DNA of 64,000 bases from NCBI GenBank assembly GCA_022794265.1, contig JAAWEK010000003.1:62001-126000 (forward strand), written 5' to 3'. Under the pieces are notes generated by a model. It saw only the letters and a list, made by a program, of their open reading frames with translations. It ran no database searches and was not told where the DNA came from. The stretch is from Lachnospiraceae bacterium. GTDB taxonomy: Bacteria > Bacillota > Clostridia > Lachnospirales > Lachnospiraceae. The first letter of the stretch is position 1. Each line of letters starts with the position of its first letter. The translations under genes were made by a program, and so were the position numbers. Shown here one piece after another: positions 16,796 to 25,582 of this stretch.

Positions 16796-18364
16796 ATGGA
16801 TGAATTAAAAATGGAAGAATTAAGGTATGATGAATCAGGCATTGACAAAAAGATTTTAAAAGGCATTAAAGAAATGGGATTTGAAGTAATGACTCCCATT
16901 CAGGCGCAGGCTATTCCTGTTTTACTGGAAGGAAAGGATATCATCGGTCAGGCACAGACTGGTACCGGAAAGACGGCGGCGTTTGGAATTCCACTGATAC
17001 AGAATGTGGATGCGGATAACAGACATCTGCAGGCGATTGTACTCTGTCCCACCAGAGAATTAGCGATTCAGGCTGCAGAGGAACTCCGGAAACTGGCAAA
17101 ATTTACCCATGGAATCAAGATTCTTCCGATTTATGGTGGTCAGGATATCAATACCCAGATTCGTTCATTAAAGACCGGTGTTCAGATTGTAGTGGGAACA
17201 CCAGGAAGAGTCATGGATCATATGAGAAGGCGTACCATGAAATTAGACCATATCCGTACCATGGTTCTGGATGAAGCGGATGAAATGCTGAATATGGGAT
17301 TTCGGGAAGATATTGAAACCATTTTGGAGGGGATGTCAACCGAACATCAGACAGCATTGTTTTCAGCTACCATGCCGAAGCCGATTCTGGATATTACAAA
17401 GAAGTATCAGAAGGATGCAGTATTGATTAAAGTTGCCAGCAAGGAGCTGACAATTCCTCTGGTAAAACAGTATTATTATGAAGTAAAGGGAAAAAATAAA
17501 TCCGATGTGGTCTGCCGGTTGCTGGATTATTACAATCCGAAGCGTACCATGATTTTCTGCAATACCAAACGAATGGTGGATGAATTATCCGAAACTCTGA
17601 AAGGCAGAGGTTATTTTGCAGACGGTCTTCATGGCGATATGTCCCAGAGACAGCGTGATGTGGTAATGAACCGGTTCCGGAATGCAAAAACTGATATTCT
17701 GATTGCTACAGATGTAGCCGCCAGAGGAATAGATGTAGATGATATTGAAGCGGTATTTAATTATGACGTACCTCAGGATATTGAATATTATGTACACCGA
17801 ATCGGGCGAACCGGACGTGCCGGCCGGAAAGGCCGTTCTTTTACGCTGGTATCTGGCAGGGATATTTATAAAATACGGGATATTGAGCGTGCATGTAAGA
17901 CAAAAGTAAAATGCAGAAGAATTCCGTCTGCTGATGATGTAACAGAAATTAAAGTTCAGAAATGTCTGACAGAGGCGCTTGAGGTATTGCATGACAAAGA
18001 TATTTTGCCTGTAATGAAATATATTGAACAGAAAATTGATGATGAAGATATTACAGCCATGGAACTGGCCGCCGCATTTTTAAAATTAAATATGGGTGAG
18101 GAAGTAAAAGACATAGAGGAAATCCCATATTTTGAAAAGAAAAGAAGACGAAACGGCGGGGAGCGGAAAAACGGCAGAGAAGGCAAAGGACGAAGCGACG
18201 GAAGAAAGCATGGGGATTCAAAAAGCCGGAGCGAGAACAGGAAACGCAGTGAAAAATCTTCAAACGCCAAACGGGGCGAACGGGAAAATAAGAAAGAGAA
18301 GAAACCGGTTATGCGAAGAGACGGGACTCTGCGGAATGAAAAGGATAAAAAGAAGAAAAAATAA
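16796..18364 (+). CDS. DEAD-box ATP-dependent RNA helicase (DeaD/CshA type)
   Basis: 522-aa RNA helicase. Motifs in order: Q-motif region (GFEVMTPIQAQAIP), Walker A AQTGTGKTAA, PTRELAIQ, GTPGRVMDH, DEAD (VLDEADEML), SAT, then ATDVAARGID and HRIGRTGRAG of the second RecA domain. A DbpA-like or CshA-like middle region follows (residues about 370-440). The last 75 residues are a basic Lys/Arg/Gly/Ser-rich tail typical of non-specific RNA binding. It probably acts in ribosome assembly or mRNA turnover and in cold adaptation. The Shine-Dalgarno AAAGGA is about 13 bases upstream; an ATG at 16811 is an alternative start. Confidence 0.94.
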   Translation: MDELKMEELRYDESGIDKKILKGIKEMGFEVMTPIQAQAIPVLLEGKDIIGQAQTGTGKTAAFGIPLIQNVDADNRHLQAIVLCPTRELAIQAAEELRKLAKFTHGIKILPIYGGQDINTQIRSLKTGVQIVVGTPGRVMDHMRRRTMKLDHIRTMVLDEADEMLNMGFREDIETILEGMSTEHQTALFSATMPKPILDITKKYQKDAVLIKVASKELTIPLVKQYYYEVKGKNKSDVVCRLLDYYNPKRTMIFCNTKRMVDELSETLKGRGYFADGLHGDMSQRQRDVVMNRFRNAKTDILIATDVAARGIDVDDIEAVFNYDVPQDIEYYVHRIGRTGRAGRKGRSFTLVSGRDIYKIRDIERACKTKVKCRRIPSADDVTEIKVQKCLTEALEVLHDKDILPVMKYIEQKIDDEDITAMELAAAFLKLNMGEEVKDIEEIPYFEKKRRRNGGERKNGREGKGRSDGRKHGDSKSRSENRKRSEKSSNAKRGERENKKEKKPVMRRDGTLRNEKDKKKKK

Positions 18365-18438
18365 AATGCATTAAAAAAATGAAGTTATTAGATTTTAACA
18401 TGACTAGAGTATAAAAATTTGAAGGGAAGAAGATAAAA

Positions 18439-18866
18439 ATGAAAAAAAAGATAGCAAGAATAGCTACATTGTTTTCTGTGGTAACAGTATCAGGAGGAGT
18501 ATGACAGGTTGTGGTACACCTGTAAAAGGAGATATATATGAATATAAATACAATAATAGGGATCAACAATACGTACTTGCTTCGCAAAGGGGTGGCACAA
18601 GTTTAAAGGGACTGACTGGTAAAATTTGTGTTAGTTCAAAAAATAGAGCATATATTAACAATTTGCTAGCTCAAGGAACGTTATATGATTCGGCAGGTGG
18701 AACATATAGTATAGATGGTGAGGAATTTAATATATCATTAGATAGTAGTGTCACTATTAGTAATAGTGCAACCATTATATCTAAGATTAATGCTGATAAA
18801 ACTCATATTTACGTTCCTATAGATTTTTGCATGGATGTTAAAAGGGCATTTACGAAAACAAAATAA
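18439..18866 (+). pseudogene. Small lipoprotein gene interrupted by a frameshift
   Basis: A 21-codon frame starting at 18439 encodes a basic start plus hydrophobic core (MKKKIARIATLF, then SVVTVSGGV) and stops at 18504. A second frame starting at ATG 18501 continues with MTGCGTPVKG, which is a lipobox (Thr-Gly-Cys) and mature lipoprotein start. Restoring one reading frame needs a single-base insertion near 18500, giving a normal lipoprotein of about 143 residues. The two frames overlap as ATGA, and AGGAGG lies just ahead of the second ATG, so translational coupling is possible. However, the second product would lack a signal peptide. The mature part matches no family I know. Confidence 0.6.
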
Positions 18867-18871
18867 TGTTT

Positions 18872-18901
18872 TTGACAATTGTATAAAAAATTTGTTATAT
18901 T
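18872..18901 (+). promoter_or_regulatory. Putative promoter of the second lipoprotein gene
   Basis: TTGACA, 18-bp spacer, TATATT, 22 bp upstream of the start at 18924. Confidence 0.55.
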
Positions 18902-18923
18902 AACATGATTAAAGGGAATATAA

Positions 18924-19475
18924 ATGGTTTTAAAAAATGATAAGAGAAATATGAAATATGTATTAAATATAATATTATTAATGATGATTTTATGCCTATC
19001 AGGATGCGGCAAAGAGAAGCCACCGAAACCCATAGAAGGAAAATATGTATCATATGATGGCAATAGTTATATTGTTTTGTCAAATTATGTATCAAAAGAC
19101 AATGATGTGAATGAAAAAATTGGAGAATGTAATCTTATATTTACAAATGTAGATTTATCTGCTTTTTATAACTTTTCTGTATATAATTCTGCTTCTAATT
19201 ACGTCACACGATATTTTCCGGATGGATGTTCGGAAGAAGAAAAAGGTGAATTAATAGATCAATATAGAAAACAAATAGATTTGAATAAGCAATTTTCTGA
19301 AAACAAAGCAGATTTCCAATATTTTTATAGTAAAACGGAAAAAAGGTATGGGTTAATGTGTGAAATAGAAGGCAGTGGGTTTGACGGTGCCTATGAAACA
19401 TATTTAACTGTTGAGTACAGAGCGGATGAAAAAGCAATCATATGTGATGAAATTAAATATATTCTGGAGGAATAA
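18924..19475 (+). CDS. Small lipoprotein of unknown function
   Basis: 183-aa predicted lipoprotein. Lys/Arg-containing N-terminus, hydrophobic core (residues about 11-26) and lipobox LSGC with the cysteine at residue 28; the first mature residues are GKEKPPKP. The mature part is acidic, tyrosine-rich and unrecognised. AAAGGGA precedes the 18924 start; an ATG at 18951 would give a tighter signal peptide. It is the second of two tandem small lipoprotein loci and noticeably more A/T-rich than the flanking helicase and birA genes, so the pair may be recently acquired. Confidence 0.7.
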   Translation: MVLKNDKRNMKYVLNIILLMMILCLSGCGKEKPPKPIEGKYVSYDGNSYIVLSNYVSKDNDVNEKIGECNLIFTNVDLSAFYNFSVYNSASNYVTRYFPDGCSEEEKGELIDQYRKQIDLNKQFSENKADFQYFYSKTEKRYGLMCEIEGSGFDGAYETYLTVEYRADEKAIICDEIKYILEE

Positions 19476-19477
19476 AC

Positions 19478-19511
19478 AAACCACCGGTCAATCCGGTGGT
19501 TTTGATTTTCA
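19478..19511. terminator. Terminator after the lipoprotein gene
   Basis: AAACCACCGG and CCGGTGGTTT form a 10-bp GC-rich stem with loop TCAAT, followed by TGATTTTC. It can also serve the convergent DUF1292 gene. Confidence 0.85.
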
Positions 19512-19530
19512 TCTGATATAAAACAATAAA

Positions 19531-19857
19531 TTAGTCCAGTTCGTCTTCGCTTACGATTTCATCATATTCCTGTGCATCCAGCATTTCATCAAAGGCATCG
19601 GCAACTGCTTCATATTCGTCATCATCCTGGATATTGTCCAGAGACGGTTCACCTTCCGGTGTTTCCAGATAACGGTATAAGTAAACCTCTCCTTCTTCGG
19701 CGGCGGTTCCTTCCAATGGGAGAAGGGCGATATAATCTTTGTCATCCACAGGGAATATGGTCAGTACGGCACATTCAATGGTAGTACCATCGTCTAATTC
19801 CAGTGTTACGGTAGCTTCTTCTTCATTGTCTAAATTCTGATTTTCAATATCACTCAT
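19531..19857 (-). CDS. DUF1292 family protein (YrzB-like)
   Basis: 108-aa very acidic cytoplasmic protein. The core TVTLELDDGTTIECAVLTIF followed by YIALLPLEG and VYLYRYLE matches DUF1292/YrzB, found throughout Firmicutes and often near yrrK/ruvX. Here it stands alone on the - strand. Its function is unknown. A long Asp/Glu-rich C-terminal tail (residues about 75-108) is present. The Shine-Dalgarno is GAGGTAATGCA, with the start ATG at 19857. Confidence 0.85.
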   Translation of the reverse strand: MSDIENQNLDNEEEATVTLELDDGTTIECAVLTIFPVDDKDYIALLPLEGTAAEEGEVYLYRYLETPEGEPSLDNIQDDDEYEAVADAFDEMLDAQEYDEIVSEDELD

Positions 19858-19980
19858 TGCATTACCTCATTTCATTTATCTTCAATTTTATCAAAATCCA
19901 TTTATAACAACCGTTCAAAATCCGTGTTATTACAAACGATAGGTATACTCTAACAGAATATAAGAGGAAAAGCAAGCACA

Positions 19981-20012
19981 AAAATAGCAACCACCACAGT
20001 TGCTATTTTTTA
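19981..20012 (+). terminator. Orphan intrinsic terminator
   Basis: AAAATAGCAAC and GTTGCTATTTT pair around CACCACA, followed by a T run. No coding gene ends here; the preceding + strand gene already has its own terminator at 19478-19511. It may end a small RNA of about 60 nt beginning near 19955, or mark a lost gene. Confidence 0.65.
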
Positions 20013-20022
20013 AGAGGAAGTT

Positions 20023-20079
20023 ATGAAAAGAAAATTTATCAAAGTTATCATCGCTTTCGCTTTGATGTTTATAGTATAG
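20023..20079 (+). pseudogene. 18-codon signal-peptide-like fragment
   Basis: AAGAGGAAG is followed by an ATG frame encoding a basic start and hydrophobic core, MKRKFIKVIIAFALMFIV, then TAG. In-frame sequence after the TAG runs only nine more codons. It looks like the 5' end of a secreted-protein gene whose body has been lost; a genuine tiny membrane peptide cannot be excluded. Confidence 0.3.
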
Positions 20080-20169
20080 TGGGGAAATGTGTCCATTTCG
20101 TGTTTTTAATATGAAATAAAAATGATTAAAATATCAAAAAAACATAAACATATTAAATTCTGAAAAATT

Positions 20170-20198
20170 TTGCAAATAAAGGTATGTTGTGATAGAAT
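20170..20198 (+). promoter_or_regulatory. birA promoter
   Basis: TTGCAA-N17-TAGAAT, about 68 bp upstream of the birA start. Its position excludes the longer in-frame start at 20170. Confidence 0.65.
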
Positions 20199-20265
20199 AC
20201 AAGACATGGCAAACGTTTTTACGGGCAGCGGTCCGGCGGAAATGAATGCTGGGAAGGAGGCTTCT

Positions 20266-21285
20266 ATGAGTGTTAAAACAGAAGTACTGGAATTATTTGA
20301 GAATAACAGAGGAATCCATCTGTCAGGTGTTGAGATTGCAGGAAAACTGAACGTCAGCCGGAATGCGGTCTGGAAAGCGGTAAAATCCCTTCAGGCAGAA
20401 GGTTATGATATAGAAGGAGTGAATAATAAGGGATATTGTATGAAAAGCAGCAATGATGTATTATCTGCACAGGGGATAGAAAAATATCTGGATGATGTTA
20501 TGGCAGCACAGACAGATATTGAGGTACATAAAACAGTAGATTCCACAAATACCAGATTAAAAGAACTGGCGGTTCAGGGGGAACCGGAGTGGAAAATTAT
20601 CCTTGCAGAAGGGCAGACTCAGGGAAAAGGACGTATGAACCGTGGTTTTTATTCACCGGCAGGAGCTGGAATATATATGAGTATTCTGTTCCGGCCGAAG
20701 TTCAGTGCATCGGAATCCCTGTTTATAACCACTATGGCAGCTGTAGCCGTAGCAAAAGCAATAGAATCGGTGGTACATATCCGGCCGGCAATAAAATGGG
20801 TCAATGATATTTTCTGTGAAGGAAAAAAAGTCTGTGGAATCTTAACGGAAGCTGCCGTTAATGTGGAAAGCGGATATCTGGATTATGCTGTTCTGGGCAT
20901 TGGAGTCAATGTAAATAAACCGGAGGAAAATTTTCCGGACCCACTGAAAAATATTGCGATTTCCCTTGCAGATACAAAACAGGGAAATGAGGAATGGCCT
21001 GCCAGGGATGATATTCGATGCCGTCTGGCTGCGGAAATTATAAATAATATTGGAAGATATTATAAAGATATGGGAAACCATTCTTTTATGAAAGAATATG
21101 TGGAGTATTCTTTTTTGATTGGAAAATCCGTAGTAATTGTAGGTAAAGAATCCGAAGAATTACTGGTAAAAGGTATAGATGAACATGCGGGTCTGATTGT
21201 ACAGCATAAAGATGGAAGCGTTGAAACATTATCTTCCGGAGAAGTATCTGTAAAACCTCTGCAACAAGAGGCAGAAAAGAGGTAA
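20266..21285 (+). CDS. birA: Bifunctional biotin--[acetyl-CoA-carboxylase] ligase / biotin repressor
   Basis: 339-aa class II biotin protein ligase. An N-terminal winged HTH (residues about 1-62, GVEIAGKLNVSRNAVWKAVKSL) gives DNA binding. The catalytic domain shows DSTNTRLKE, the adenylate-binding loop QGKGRMNRGFYSP, KWVNDIF and KVCGILTE, and a C-terminal SH3-like domain follows. It attaches biotin to carboxylase carrier proteins and probably represses biotin genes. AAGGAGG lies 7 bases before the start. The next gene, an amylase, begins 5 bases after the stop. Confidence 0.94.
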   Translation: MSVKTEVLELFENNRGIHLSGVEIAGKLNVSRNAVWKAVKSLQAEGYDIEGVNNKGYCMKSSNDVLSAQGIEKYLDDVMAAQTDIEVHKTVDSTNTRLKELAVQGEPEWKIILAEGQTQGKGRMNRGFYSPAGAGIYMSILFRPKFSASESLFITTMAAVAVAKAIESVVHIRPAIKWVNDIFCEGKKVCGILTEAAVNVESGYLDYAVLGIGVNVNKPEENFPDPLKNIAISLADTKQGNEEWPARDDIRCRLAAEIINNIGRYYKDMGNHSFMKEYVEYSFLIGKSVVIVGKESEELLVKGIDEHAGLIVQHKDGSVETLSSGEVSVKPLQQEAEKR

Positions 21286-21289
21286 TATC

Positions 21290-23020
21290 ATGAATGACAG
21301 TATAAAAAACAGCATAAATAATGATTTGTGTTACGATAGAAACAGAACAATGATGCAGGATTTTGAATGGTATTTAAACCCGGACAAACAACATTGGAAC
21401 CGGGTAGCCGCTGAAGCAGAGTCTTTAAAAAACAGCGGAATCACAGCAGTATGGCTTCCGCCGGCCTATAAGGGAGCCAGCGGAGCACAGGATGTGGGCT
21501 ATGCCGTATATGATTTGTATGACCTGGGGGAATTTAACCAGAAAGGAACAGTTGAAACAAAATATGGCAGCAAGGATGAATATCTGGCGGCTGTAAAAGC
21601 ATTACAGGCCCAGGGAATTGAGGTTTTAGCTGATATTGTACTGGGACATAAAATGGGAGCGGACGAACAGGAGCGGATATTTGCATATGGGCAGGATGAG
21701 TATGACAGAAACAGGGAGATTGCCGGAAAAAGAAAAATTACGGTCTGGACCAAGTTTACCTTTCCTGGCAGAAACGGAAAATATTCAGATTTTAAATGGG
21801 ACTGGACCAATTTTCATGGAACGGATTTCGATGCAAAAAGCCAGGAAAATGGAATTTACCGTTTTATCGGAAAAGAATGGGACAGTGAAGTTGACGTGGA
21901 ATTCGGCAACTATGATTATCTTATGGGTGTAGATCTGGATATGAGTGATGAAGAGGTAGTGGAGGAACTGCAGCGATGGGGAGAATGGTATTTTGCATTT
22001 ACCGGAGTGGACGGATTCCGTCTGGATGCTGTAAAGCATATCGATTTTGGTTTTTATAAGAACTGGCTGACTCATCTGCGGCAGAAATTTGATAAACCCA
22101 TATTTGCAGTGGGAGAATACTGGAATGCGGAACTGGGGATACTGGAAAACTACATTCAAAAAACAGACGGAGTATTATCTCTGTTTGATGTGCCACTGCA
22201 TTTCAATATGTATCATGCATCGGTCAGCAATGGATATTACGATATGCGCTATATTTTGAAGCGAACACTTCTGAGTTCCAGACCGGAACTGGCAGTTACT
22301 TTTGTTGATAATCATGATACCCAGCCGGGGCAGGCATTGGAATCTTATGTATTGGGCTGGTTCAAACTGCATGCATATTGTCTGATATTGCTGCGGGAAG
22401 AAGGATATCCCTGTGTATTTTACGGAGATTATTACGGTGTTCCCCATAACAGACTGGAACCTATAGCAGGATTGAAGACACTGTTGGAACTGCGGCGGGA
22501 TGCGTCTTATGGAGTTCAGCACGATTATTTCAATCATCCAAAGATTATCGGATGGACCAGAGAAGGTTTGGATGAACTGGAGAATTCCGGATTTGCAGTA
22601 ATCATGACAGTGGAAAAAGGCGGGACCAAACGAATGTATGTGGGAAAACATTTTGCAGGATGTGTGTTTGCAGATGTACTGGACCATGTAAAGGAAAACG
22701 TAAAAATAGATAAAAACGGTTATGGGGAATTTCTGGTAGAAGACGGCAGTGTATCGGTCTGGAAAACAAAAAAAGGAGAAAAAGCAGGTAAAAGAGCGTT
22801 GACTGCAGAGGATAAAAGTTTTCAGAACGAAGAAAATGAATTCGGCAGATTTGAAAACGGTATATTCCGTGATAATATTGAGGTATCTGCCTATGCCGAA
22901 GTAACGGACGGTGTGGAGCCGAAGTTATTTTACGGCAGCAATTATACCCATATGCGGGACGAAGTGACAGAGGAAGAGGAGCCGGAACCGGAGGATGAAA
23001 AAGACCCAGAGAAGAAATAA
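21290..23020 (+). CDS. Cytoplasmic alpha-amylase (GH13)
   Basis: 576-aa GH13 enzyme without a signal peptide, so it should act on internal glucans or imported maltodextrins. Conserved regions: ADIVLGHKMG, GFRLDAVKH with nucleophile D246, FAVGEYWN with acid/base E276, and FVDNHDTQPGQ containing the transition-state Asp. Family GH13_5-like (AmyA/AmyS type) is suggested by the start MQDFEWYL. The last 80 residues are charged, ending in an acidic Glu/Pro/Lys tail not typical of the family. It probably shares the birA transcript (5-base gap); the pairing has no obvious metabolic logic. Confidence 0.92.
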   Translation: MNDSIKNSINNDLCYDRNRTMMQDFEWYLNPDKQHWNRVAAEAESLKNSGITAVWLPPAYKGASGAQDVGYAVYDLYDLGEFNQKGTVETKYGSKDEYLAAVKALQAQGIEVLADIVLGHKMGADEQERIFAYGQDEYDRNREIAGKRKITVWTKFTFPGRNGKYSDFKWDWTNFHGTDFDAKSQENGIYRFIGKEWDSEVDVEFGNYDYLMGVDLDMSDEEVVEELQRWGEWYFAFTGVDGFRLDAVKHIDFGFYKNWLTHLRQKFDKPIFAVGEYWNAELGILENYIQKTDGVLSLFDVPLHFNMYHASVSNGYYDMRYILKRTLLSSRPELAVTFVDNHDTQPGQALESYVLGWFKLHAYCLILLREEGYPCVFYGDYYGVPHNRLEPIAGLKTLLELRRDASYGVQHDYFNHPKIIGWTREGLDELENSGFAVIMTVEKGGTKRMYVGKHFAGCVFADVLDHVKENVKIDKNGYGEFLVEDGSVSVWKTKKGEKAGKRALTAEDKSFQNEENEFGRFENGIFRDNIEVSAYAEVTDGVEPKLFYGSNYTHMRDEVTEEEEPEPEDEKDPEKK

Positions 23021-23042
23021 TGATATTTACTCTAAATATTTC

Positions 23043-23070
23043 TTGTAATTGTCTGTAAATATGCTATAAT
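23043..23070 (+). promoter_or_regulatory. Putative promoter of the polyamine cluster
   Basis: TTGTAA, 16-bp spacer, TATAAT, about 165 bp upstream of speD. Confidence 0.55.
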
Positions 23071-23145
23071 AAGCACAGTTTGAACTTTTTATATTACCGC
23101 TATACCAGTCATATAGTAATATACGATATAGTAGATACATTGTTG

Positions 23146-23190
23146 AAAACTCAAGAGTATATTCAAATCTGGATATATTCCTGAGTTTTA
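23146..23190 (+). promoter_or_regulatory. Leader hairpin upstream of speD
   Basis: AAAACTCA and TGAGTTTT close an imperfect long stem (AGTATATTC against GATATATTC inside), followed by ATTGTATAT. It resembles a weak terminator and sits about 45 bp before the speD start, so attenuation is possible. Confidence 0.5.
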
Positions 23191-23234
23191 TTGTATATAT
23201 GGAAAAAACACATCAGGAGGTATTGGAAAAAGAA

Positions 23235-24092
23235 ATGGATGGAAAGTTAAAATTATATGGTTTTAATAATCTTACAAAGTCATTGAGTTTTAACATTTAT
23301 GATGTATGTTATGCAAAAACGGCGAGAGAGCAGAAAGACTATATCGCTTATATTGATGAACAATATAATTCAGAACGGTTGACAAAAATATTGTATCATA
23401 TGACAGAGATGATTGGCGCCAATGTTCTGAATGTTTCAAAACAGGATTATGAACCACAGGGCGCCAGCGTAACTTTCCTGATTGCAGAGGGTAATATGGT
23501 ACCTTCTGGTTTTTCCAGTGCCAGAGAAGCGGCAGTCAGTTATGATGAAGCCATGTCTGTCCATTCGGATATGCCGGTTTCCAAAAACAGTGTTCAGTCT
23601 TTAAAAACAGATACGGTGGTCGGTCATTTGGATAAAAGCCATATTACGGTACATACCTATCCGGAATATCATCCGGATAACAGTATTGCAACCTTCCGGG
23701 TGGATATAGATGCGGCAACCTGCGGAGAGATAACCCCGTTAAATACCCTGGATTATCTGATTGGTAACTTTGATTCGGATATTATTACAATGGATTACAG
23801 GGTCCGGGGATTTACCAGGGATATCGACGGAAAAAAGTTATATATGGATCATAAGATTACATCCATTCAGGATTATATCAATAAAGAGACGTTAAAGAAA
23901 TATGATGCCATTGATATCAATATGTATCAGGCAAATCTTTTTCATACAAAAATGCTGATTAAGGAAATGGATTTACAGAATTATTTATTTAATACGGATA
24001 TATATGAGATACCTCCGAAAACACGTTTGGAGATTAGCAGTAATCTCCGGCGGGAAATGATTGAAATCTTCAGCGGTACTAATATATTCTGA
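23235..24092 (+). CDS. speD: S-adenosylmethionine decarboxylase proenzyme
   Basis: 285-aa class 1 AdoMetDC, slightly longer than the roughly 264-residue E. coli-type family. It is processed autocatalytically at DKSHITVHTYPE, with Ser135 becoming the pyruvoyl group; the product, decarboxylated SAM, donates aminopropyl groups. Family blocks KLKLYGFNNLTKSLSF, DYEPQGASVT and ATCGEI are intact. I chose ATG 23235 because it aligns with the family N-terminus; AGGAGG at 23214-23219 lies 15 bases ahead. TTG 23223 and ATG 23199 are alternatives with poorer support. First gene of the polyamine cluster. Confidence 0.92.
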   Translation: MDGKLKLYGFNNLTKSLSFNIYDVCYAKTAREQKDYIAYIDEQYNSERLTKILYHMTEMIGANVLNVSKQDYEPQGASVTFLIAEGNMVPSGFSSAREAAVSYDEAMSVHSDMPVSKNSVQSLKTDTVVGHLDKSHITVHTYPEYHPDNSIATFRVDIDAATCGEITPLNTLDYLIGNFDSDIITMDYRVRGFTRDIDGKKLYMDHKITSIQDYINKETLKKYDAIDINMYQANLFHTKMLIKEMDLQNYLFNTDIYEIPPKTRLEISSNLRREMIEIFSGTNIF

Positions 24093-24117
24093 ACAATTAC
24101 CGGAGGTTGAATTCACA

Positions 24118-25569
24118 ATGAACAGACTTTCTCAGGAAAATACACCAATACTGGAAGCATTAAAACAATTGAAAAATATGCGTGTGGTACCATTTGACGT
24201 TCCAGGGCATAAACGAGGAAAAGGAAATCGTCTGCTGACGGAATTTCTCGGCGAGAAATGTATGTCGGTAGATGTGAATTCCATGAAACCTCTGGACAAT
24301 TTGTGTCATCCGGTATCCGTAATCAGGGAAGCAGAAGAACTGGCAGCCGATGCCTTTGGTGCCGGACATGCTTTTTTTATGGTAGGGGGAACAACCAGTG
24401 CAGTACAGAGTATGGTTTTAACAGCATGCAAACGGGGAGATAAGATTATTATGCCCAGAAACGTGCACAGAAGCGCCATTAACGTATTAATCTTATGCGG
24501 CGCTGTTCCGGTATATATCAATCCCCAGACAAATGACAGACTTGGGATTGCGCTTGGGATGAAAGTGGAAGATGTAAAAAAAGCTATTTTGGAGCATCCG
24601 GATGCCAAGGCCATTCTAATCAATAATCCCACATATTATGGAATCTGCTCCAACCTTCGGGAGATAACAAAACTGGCTCATGCCCACGGGATGATGGTAT
24701 TGGTGGATGAAGCCCATGGAACTCATTTTTATTTCGGAAAACATATGCCGGTTTCTGCTATGGCAGCAGGAGCCGATATGGCAGCAGTAAGTATGCATAA
24801 ATCCGGCGGCTCCCTGACCCAGAGCTCTTTTCTTCTGGCGGGAAAACATGTAAATGCCGGTTATATCCGGCAGGTAATCAATCTGACCCAGACCACAAGT
24901 GGTTCCTATCTGCTGATGTCCAGCCTGGACGTTTCCAGAAGAAATCTGGCTATTCACGGAGAAGAAATATTTGAAAAAGTTAAAAATCTGGTTTCCTATG
25001 CCAGAGACGAGATTAATAAAATTGGGGATTATTATGCATATTCCAAAGAACTTGTAGACGGAGATGCGATTTTTGATTTTGATGTAACAAAATTATCCAT
25101 ACACACGCTGGATGTGGGACTGGCAGGAATTGAAGTGTATGATATCTTAAGGGATGATTATGATATTCAGGCTGAATTTGGTGATTTCGGAAATCTTTTG
25201 GCCTATGTTTCCGTAGGAGACCGGCCACGGGATATTGAGCGGCTGGTCAGTGCGTTGTCTGAGATACGGAGACGGTTTAAAAAAGATAAGGAAGGTATGC
25301 TGGATACGGAATATATTTCTCCAAAAGTAATCGATACTCCCCAAAATGCCTTTTATTCCGAAAAAGAACAGTTACCGCTACGGGAGTGTGCCGGCCGGGT
25401 ATGCAGCGAATTTGTAATGTGCTATCCGCCGGGAATTCCGATTCTGGCGCCGGGAGAACTGATTACTCCAGAAATCATAGAATACATAGAGTATGCTGCA
25501 GACAAGGGCTGTTCCCTGACCGGACCGGAAGACATGCATACAAAAAAACTAAATGTTATTAAAAAATAA
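24118..25569 (+). CDS. speA: PLP-dependent arginine (Orn/Lys/Arg) decarboxylase, short type
   Basis: 483-aa fold-type I decarboxylase of the short SpeA/YaaO class. PLP site: VDEAHGTHF supplies the ring-stacking residues and SMHKSGGSLTQ carries the Schiff-base lysine. Further blocks are PFDVPGHKRGKGN near the start and CYPPGIPILAPGE near the end. Substrate specificity is inferred from context: an agmatinase gene (speB) lies two genes downstream, so arginine to agmatine is most likely. GGAGG 11 bases upstream picks 24118. The frame also extends upstream into the end of speD without a Shine-Dalgarno. Confidence 0.88.
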   Translation: MNRLSQENTPILEALKQLKNMRVVPFDVPGHKRGKGNRLLTEFLGEKCMSVDVNSMKPLDNLCHPVSVIREAEELAADAFGAGHAFFMVGGTTSAVQSMVLTACKRGDKIIMPRNVHRSAINVLILCGAVPVYINPQTNDRLGIALGMKVEDVKKAILEHPDAKAILINNPTYYGICSNLREITKLAHAHGMMVLVDEAHGTHFYFGKHMPVSAMAAGADMAAVSMHKSGGSLTQSSFLLAGKHVNAGYIRQVINLTQTTSGSYLLMSSLDVSRRNLAIHGEEIFEKVKNLVSYARDEINKIGDYYAYSKELVDGDAIFDFDVTKLSIHTLDVGLAGIEVYDILRDDYDIQAEFGDFGNLLAYVSVGDRPRDIERLVSALSEIRRRFKKDKEGMLDTEYISPKVIDTPQNAFYSEKEQLPLRECAGRVCSEFVMCYPPGIPILAPGELITPEIIEYIEYAADKGCSLTGPEDMHTKKLNVIKK

Positions 25570-25582
25570 GGAGAGCTGCGGA

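Larger units (their letters stand above)
19858..20265. other. Intergenic region between the DUF1292 gene and birA
   Basis: It holds a -10-like TATACT at 19944-19949, an orphan intrinsic terminator at 19981-20012, a signal-peptide-like mini-frame at 20023-20079 and the birA promoter. These are listed separately. No full gene is supported. Confidence 0.5.

Noticed and set aside
20170-20265. Longer N-terminus of BirA
   Set aside because: The birA promoter (TTGCAA-N17-TAGAAT) covers the first codons, and AAGGAGG precedes the ATG at 20266.
23199-23234. Upstream ATG start for speD
   Set aside because: No Shine-Dalgarno ahead of it, and the extra 12 residues do not match the family N-terminus.
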